The notes under the pieces were generated by a model. That model searched no databases. It worked only from the letters and a program-made list of their open reading frames with translations, and was not told the origin of the DNA. Shown here in pieces: positions 12,776-16,161 of a DNA stretch of 16,161 nt; the first letter of the stretch is position 1, and every line of letters begins with the position of its first letter. The position numbers and the translations under genes were made by a program. Source of the DNA: Synergistaceae bacterium (lineage in GTDB: Bacteria > Synergistota > Synergistia > Synergistales > Aminobacteriaceae); the NCBI GenBank assembly GCA_017394925.1, contig JAFPWQ010000108.1:1-16161 (forward strand), in the 5' to 3' direction.

Positions 12776-15433
12776 ATGCCCTCAGAACGTTATGTGTATT
12801 CACTCAAAGACGGCGACGGCTCAAAGCGTTTACTCTTAGGCGGCAAGGGTGCGAACCTCTGCACAATGGCACAGTCAGGTTTACCCGTTCCTCCAGGATT
12901 CATTCTCACGACCGAAGTATGCCGTGAGTACATGAAAGACCCCAGCATAATGGATAAAGTGTGGGGCGATGTGAAAGCGTCAGTAGCCCAGCTCGAAAAG
13001 GAAACAGGAAAAGGATTCAACGATGCAAAGAATCCTCTGTTAGTATCAGTTCGTTCTGGTGCTCCTATATCAATGCCCGGCATGATGGAGACGATTCTGA
13101 ATCTCGGACTGAATGACGAGACAGTGAAAGGTCTTGCAGAATCATCGGGCAATAAGAGATTTGCGTTTGATTCATACAGAAGGTTCATTCAGATGTTCTC
13201 AAGCGTGGTCGATGAAGTTGATTTTGATCTCTTCGAGGCAGCACTGGCACGTGCAAGAGCAGCAGAAGGGATCACAGACGCAAAGCAGGACTATAAGATT
13301 CACGCGGAGAATCTCGAAAAGCTGATTGTCGAATACAAAGCAATCTATAAGAATGCAACAGGAAATGATTTCCCTTCAGACCCATGGGTGCAGTTACGCC
13401 GCGCAATTGAGGCAGTCTTCAAGAGCTGGAATATTCCCAGAGCAGTAACGTACAGGAAGATAAACAAGATTGATGACTCACTCGGAACTGCAGTAAACGT
13501 TATCACAATGGCATTCGGTAATCTCGGCGATGACTGCGGAACGGGCGTATGCTTCACGCGTAATCCTTCGACAGGCGAGAATAAATTATACGGCGAGTTC
13601 TTAATCAACGCACAGGGTGAAGATGTCGTTGCAGGAATCAGAACGCCTATGCCCATTGCCGAACTTGAAGAGAAGATGCCGGAGATCTACAAGGAACTCT
13701 GCAATATAACAAGCAATCTTGAGAAGACATATAGAAACATGCAGGATGTAGAGTTTACGATTGAGCACGGAAAGTTATTCATTCTTCAGACCAGAGACGG
13801 AAAGAGGACAGCCGCAGCAGCCGTTAAAGTAGCGGTTGATATGGTGAACGAGGGATTAATCGACACGAAGACAGCAGTAACGCGTGTATCGCATGACCAG
13901 GTTGAAATGCTTTTACACAAGCAGGTCGACAAGTCAGTAAAACAGGACGTAATAGTGAAAGGACTTCCAGCATCACCCGGAGCAGGAGCAGGAATGTTAG
14001 TGTTCTCTGCAAACGAAGCTGAAGAATGGTCGCGTCAGGGCAAACCTACGATACTCGCGAGACCAGAGACAAGCCCCGATGACATTCACGGGTTATTCGC
14101 GTCTCAGGGAGTCGTAACATCAAGAGGCGGAATGACATCACACGCGGCAGTTGTAGCTCGTGGAATGGGCAAGCCTGCAGTCTGCGGATGTGAGTCAGCA
14201 GTGATTGATCTCGACAAGGAGACATTGACGGTCGGCGATAGAGTCTTCAAGAAGGGCGACTGGGTTACGGTTGACGGCACGACAGGACAGTTATTAGCCG
14301 GTGAAGCAAAAATGGTTGATGCGTCATTCAGCGAGGACTTTAAGAAGATACTTGCATGGGCAGATGAGAACGCAAAATTACAGGTCTGGACTAACGCAGA
14401 TACACCCGAAGATGCGAAACGTGCGCGCGAATTCGGAGCTAAAGGTGTAGGACTTTGCAGAACGGAACACATGTTCATGGGCGTAGACAGATTACCGGTA
14501 ATGCAGAGTCTTATTGTTGCACTCGGTGAAGCCGGCGATGCAGGAAAAGAAGCGCGCAAGGAAGCACTCGCAAAATTGAAGGTCATGCAGAAAGAAGACT
14601 TTATCGGAATCTTCAAGGCAATGGACGGTCTGCCGGTCATCATAAGATTACTTGATCCGCCTCTGCATGAATTCCTTCCGAAAGAACCGAATGTGCTTGA
14701 GGCATTGAAGACTGCAACGCCTGAAGAAGCGAAGAAGCTCAACAATGTTCTCGAAAAGATTCATCAGCTTCATGAGAATAACCCGATGTTAGGTTTCAGG
14801 GGATGCAGACTCGGAATGATTTATCCTGAGATTTACGAGATGCAGATGAGCGCAATCTTTGAGGCTGTCGTTGAACTCACAAAGCAGAATGTAACCGTCA
14901 AACCCGAAGTGATGATTCCAATCGTGGGAACAAAGGCAGAGATGAAATTCTTCCGTGAAATGGCAGACAGAATAGCCGCAGACGTAATGAAAGCTACGGG
15001 CATAAACTTCAAGTATCTTGTGGGAACGATGATCGAACTTCCGAGAGCAGCACTCGTTGCGGACCAGCTTGCAGAGTACGCGCAGTTCTTCTCATGCGGA
15101 ACGAATGACCTCACGCAGACAACACTGGGATATTCACGCGATGATGCAGAGAATAAATTCTTATTCCAGTATGTGGACAAGGGAGTCTTCAAAGAGAATC
15201 CGTTTGCTGAATTAGATCGTGATGGACCTGGTCAGCTTGTGAAAATGGCGGTCGAAAAGGGCAGAAGCGTGAACCCGGATATGTCCATTGGAATTTGCGG
15301 TGAACACGGCGGCAATCCTTCGAGTATTGCGTTCTGTCATCAGGTCGGTTTAACGTATGTGAGCTGCTCACCGTTCAGAGTCCCGGTAGCGAGGGTTGCG
15401 GCGGCACATGCGGCATTAGGAGTCTTGAAGTAA
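12776..15433 (+). CDS. ppdK: Pyruvate, phosphate dikinase
   Basis: PPDK interconverts pyruvate, ATP and phosphate with phosphoenolpyruvate, AMP and pyrophosphate. In anaerobes it often runs as a PPi-linked step of glycolysis or gluconeogenesis. The 885-residue length is normal. The N-terminal ATP-binding domain has GGKGANL (22-28), SVRSGAPISMPGMMETILNLG (91-111) and TRNPSTGE (261-268). The swivelling phosphohistidine domain has TSRGGMTSHAAVVARGMG with the catalytic H456. The C-terminal TIM-barrel, PEP/pyruvate domain has GLCRTEHMF (559-567), IIRLLDPPLHEFLP (622-635), FRGCRLG (674-680), the metal ligand E754 in GTMIELPRAAL, and the catalytic C841 in GICGEHGG. All key residues are present. GGGAG lies ten bases before the ATG. 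The gene ends at a strong terminator, and it appears to be monocistronic or read through from the gene upstream. Confidence 0.98.
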   Translation: MPSERYVYSLKDGDGSKRLLLGGKGANLCTMAQSGLPVPPGFILTTEVCREYMKDPSIMDKVWGDVKASVAQLEKETGKGFNDAKNPLLVSVRSGAPISMPGMMETILNLGLNDETVKGLAESSGNKRFAFDSYRRFIQMFSSVVDEVDFDLFEAALARARAAEGITDAKQDYKIHAENLEKLIVEYKAIYKNATGNDFPSDPWVQLRRAIEAVFKSWNIPRAVTYRKINKIDDSLGTAVNVITMAFGNLGDDCGTGVCFTRNPSTGENKLYGEFLINAQGEDVVAGIRTPMPIAELEEKMPEIYKELCNITSNLEKTYRNMQDVEFTIEHGKLFILQTRDGKRTAAAAVKVAVDMVNEGLIDTKTAVTRVSHDQVEMLLHKQVDKSVKQDVIVKGLPASPGAGAGMLVFSANEAEEWSRQGKPTILARPETSPDDIHGLFASQGVVTSRGGMTSHAAVVARGMGKPAVCGCESAVIDLDKETLTVGDRVFKKGDWVTVDGTTGQLLAGEAKMVDASFSEDFKKILAWADENAKLQVWTNADTPEDAKRAREFGAKGVGLCRTEHMFMGVDRLPVMQSLIVALGEAGDAGKEARKEALAKLKVMQKEDFIGIFKAMDGLPVIIRLLDPPLHEFLPKEPNVLEALKTATPEEAKKLNNVLEKIHQLHENNPMLGFRGCRLGMIYPEIYEMQMSAIFEAVVELTKQNVTVKPEVMIPIVGTKAEMKFFREMADRIAADVMKATGINFKYLVGTMIELPRAALVADQLAEYAQFFSCGTNDLTQTTLGYSRDDAENKFLFQYVDKGVFKENPFAELDRDGPGQLVKMAVEKGRSVNPDMSIGICGEHGGNPSSIAFCHQVGLTYVSCSPFRVPVARVAAAHAALGVLK

Positions 15434-15455
15434 GGAGTAAGAAGTGAATCATAAA

Positions 15456-15484
15456 CCCCTCTCATTTTCGGGAGGGGCTTTTTT
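15456..15484 (+). terminator. Intrinsic terminator of ppdK
   Basis: CCCCTCTC pairs with GGGAGGGG (one T-G pair) around the loop ATTTTC, followed by C and six T residues. It starts 22 bases after the ppdK stop. The same hairpin lies just past the end of the convergent minus-strand gene, but there it is followed only by TTTAT, so it would be a weaker stop in that direction. Confidence 0.92.
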
Positions 15485-15493
15485 GTTTGCATG

Positions 15494-16161
15494 TTACTCT
15501 TTGCGTCTCACTGCGATAACCGGATCATATGTTACTCCTTCATTGAGCCAAACACCCACAGTGAATTTATGACTCTCAGGGACACATTCAATCTCTGCTC
15601 CTGATTCATCATAGAACTCTGCAATTTCATCATCAACAGAACTCTCTTTATCTTTCGGGAATGCGAACCAGAATAATTTTTTGCCGGCTTCAATGTCATC
15701 ACTCAGAACAATATCGAAATCATACATGCCGTTCTCTTTCACCTCAAGCTCAGGAAGGACACATGCAATCACATATTCATCATTCGAGACATGGCCGAGT
15801 GTGAATGCGTTCAGGTCAGAAATATCACGCTCGCGAATCACATGAAGCTCATGCATATTATCTTCCGTTTCTATGTCTGATGATAATATACTCTCTAAGT
15901 CTTCAGGCTCTTCATTATCAGGTGCATCTTTCACTTCTTGAATCGGAGCTGATGAAACATCCGTTGAGTTCACAATGTCGAGTATGAGTTTACACTTCGC
16001 TGTGCCGTACTCATTTGAAGCCGTTAAATTTATCGTGTACTTCTTGATGTCTTTCGCGTTTTTCAGATTCAATTTTCCTTCTATGCGCGCATTTTCTGTT
16101 ACATTGCCGCCTGAATCAAAAGTAGTATTGTACAATTTCAGCCCTGAAGGAAGCGTGCCGG
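15494..16161 (-). CDS. Surface or exported protein with a putative-Ig (He_PIG-like) domain, C-terminal part
   Basis: The reading frame is open to the right edge, so the N-terminus lies outside the window. The first visible residues, GTLPSGLKLYN, are followed by a long insertion and then by IEGKLNLKNAKDIKKYTINL and TASNEYGTAKCKLILDI. This fits the putative Ig (He_PIG) domain pattern LPxGLxL ... ISGTP ... YTFTVxAxNxxG common in bacterial surface proteins. An acidic linker (PIQEVKDAPDNEEPEDLESI) leads to a C-terminal domain of about 110 residues with the blocks YVIACVLPELEV, YDFDIVLSDDIEAGKKLFWFAFP, DEIAEFYDESGAEI and GVWLNEGVTYDPVIAVRRKE. It has no sortase motif or C-terminal membrane span, so this C-terminal domain may itself be a secretion or anchoring module, which is inference. 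A TTG at 16135 could serve as a start, but the upstream codons clearly continue the domain. The gene converges with ppdK. Confidence 0.8.
   Translation of the reverse strand, partial: GTLPSGLKLYNTTFDSGGNVTENARIEGKLNLKNAKDIKKYTINLTASNEYGTAKCKLILDIVNSTDVSSAPIQEVKDAPDNEEPEDLESILSSDIETEDNMHELHVIRERDISDLNAFTLGHVSNDEYVIACVLPELEVKENGMYDFDIVLSDDIEAGKKLFWFAFPKDKESSVDDEIAEFYDESGAEIECVPESHKFTVGVWLNEGVTYDPVIAVRRKE

Noticed and set aside
14104..14745. Minus-strand ORF of 213 aa inside ppdK
   Set aside because: It is a shadow of the PPDK coding sequence, whose catalytic motifs run uninterrupted through this region.
16133..16135. TTG as the true start of the right-edge gene
   Set aside because: Codons upstream stay open and read GTLPSGLKL, the expected beginning of the putative-Ig domain, so the gene continues past the window edge.

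Overview
The window is chromosomal housekeeping DNA from a low-GC bacterium, tightly packed with genes and carrying no mobile element, CRISPR array, rRNA or phage module. The gene families present (an EF-G-2-like translation factor, a DUF4416 protein, pyruvate phosphate dikinase, and a surface protein with a putative-Ig domain and a characteristic C-terminal region) suggest an anaerobe, most likely of the Synergistota. That placement is tentative: it rests on family recognition, not on a search.

Layout from the left. 1-922 (-) is the N-terminal 307 residues of an EF-G-like GTPase, cut by the window edge. 974-4783 (-) is a two-component pair: a soluble hybrid histidine kinase with PAS-like, HisKA, HATPase, receiver and HPt regions, followed by a protein with a degenerate receiver plus an intact receiver and no DNA-binding domain. 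Together they can form a complete His-Asp-His-Asp relay. 4846-11591 (-) is a six-gene operon whose genes overlap or lie within 10 bases of each other. It starts with a 910-residue, extremely acidic, repeat-rich membrane-anchored protein, then ftsY (the SRP receptor GTPase), a PAS-like protein of unknown function, a DUF4416 protein, a small exported protein, and a class V PLP-dependent aminotransferase, and it ends at a clear intrinsic terminator. 11702-11777 (-) is tRNA-Glu(CTC), with its own promoter and terminator just upstream of that operon. On the + strand are a conserved protein of unknown function (11896-12630) and ppdK (12776-15433), which ends at a strong terminator. Converging on it from the right edge is the C-terminal part of a putative-Ig-domain surface protein (15494-16161, -).

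The most unusual part is the ftsY operon. FtsY here is short, with no long acidic A domain. The gene in front of it, whose stop codon lies inside the ftsY ribosome binding site, encodes a very long acidic cytoplasmic region tethered to the membrane and ending in a DUF4177-like domain. One hypothesis is that this separate protein takes on a role that the acidic N-terminal domain has in FtsY proteins such as that of E. coli. The acidic gene also carries three spaced copies of an amphipathic motif (AEDKLxAxIAxAM) and several in-frame hexamer and nonamer tandem arrays.

No gene-free stretch exceeds 150 bases. The spaces hold promoters, terminators, the tRNA, and a possible RBS-sequestering stem in front of ppdK.
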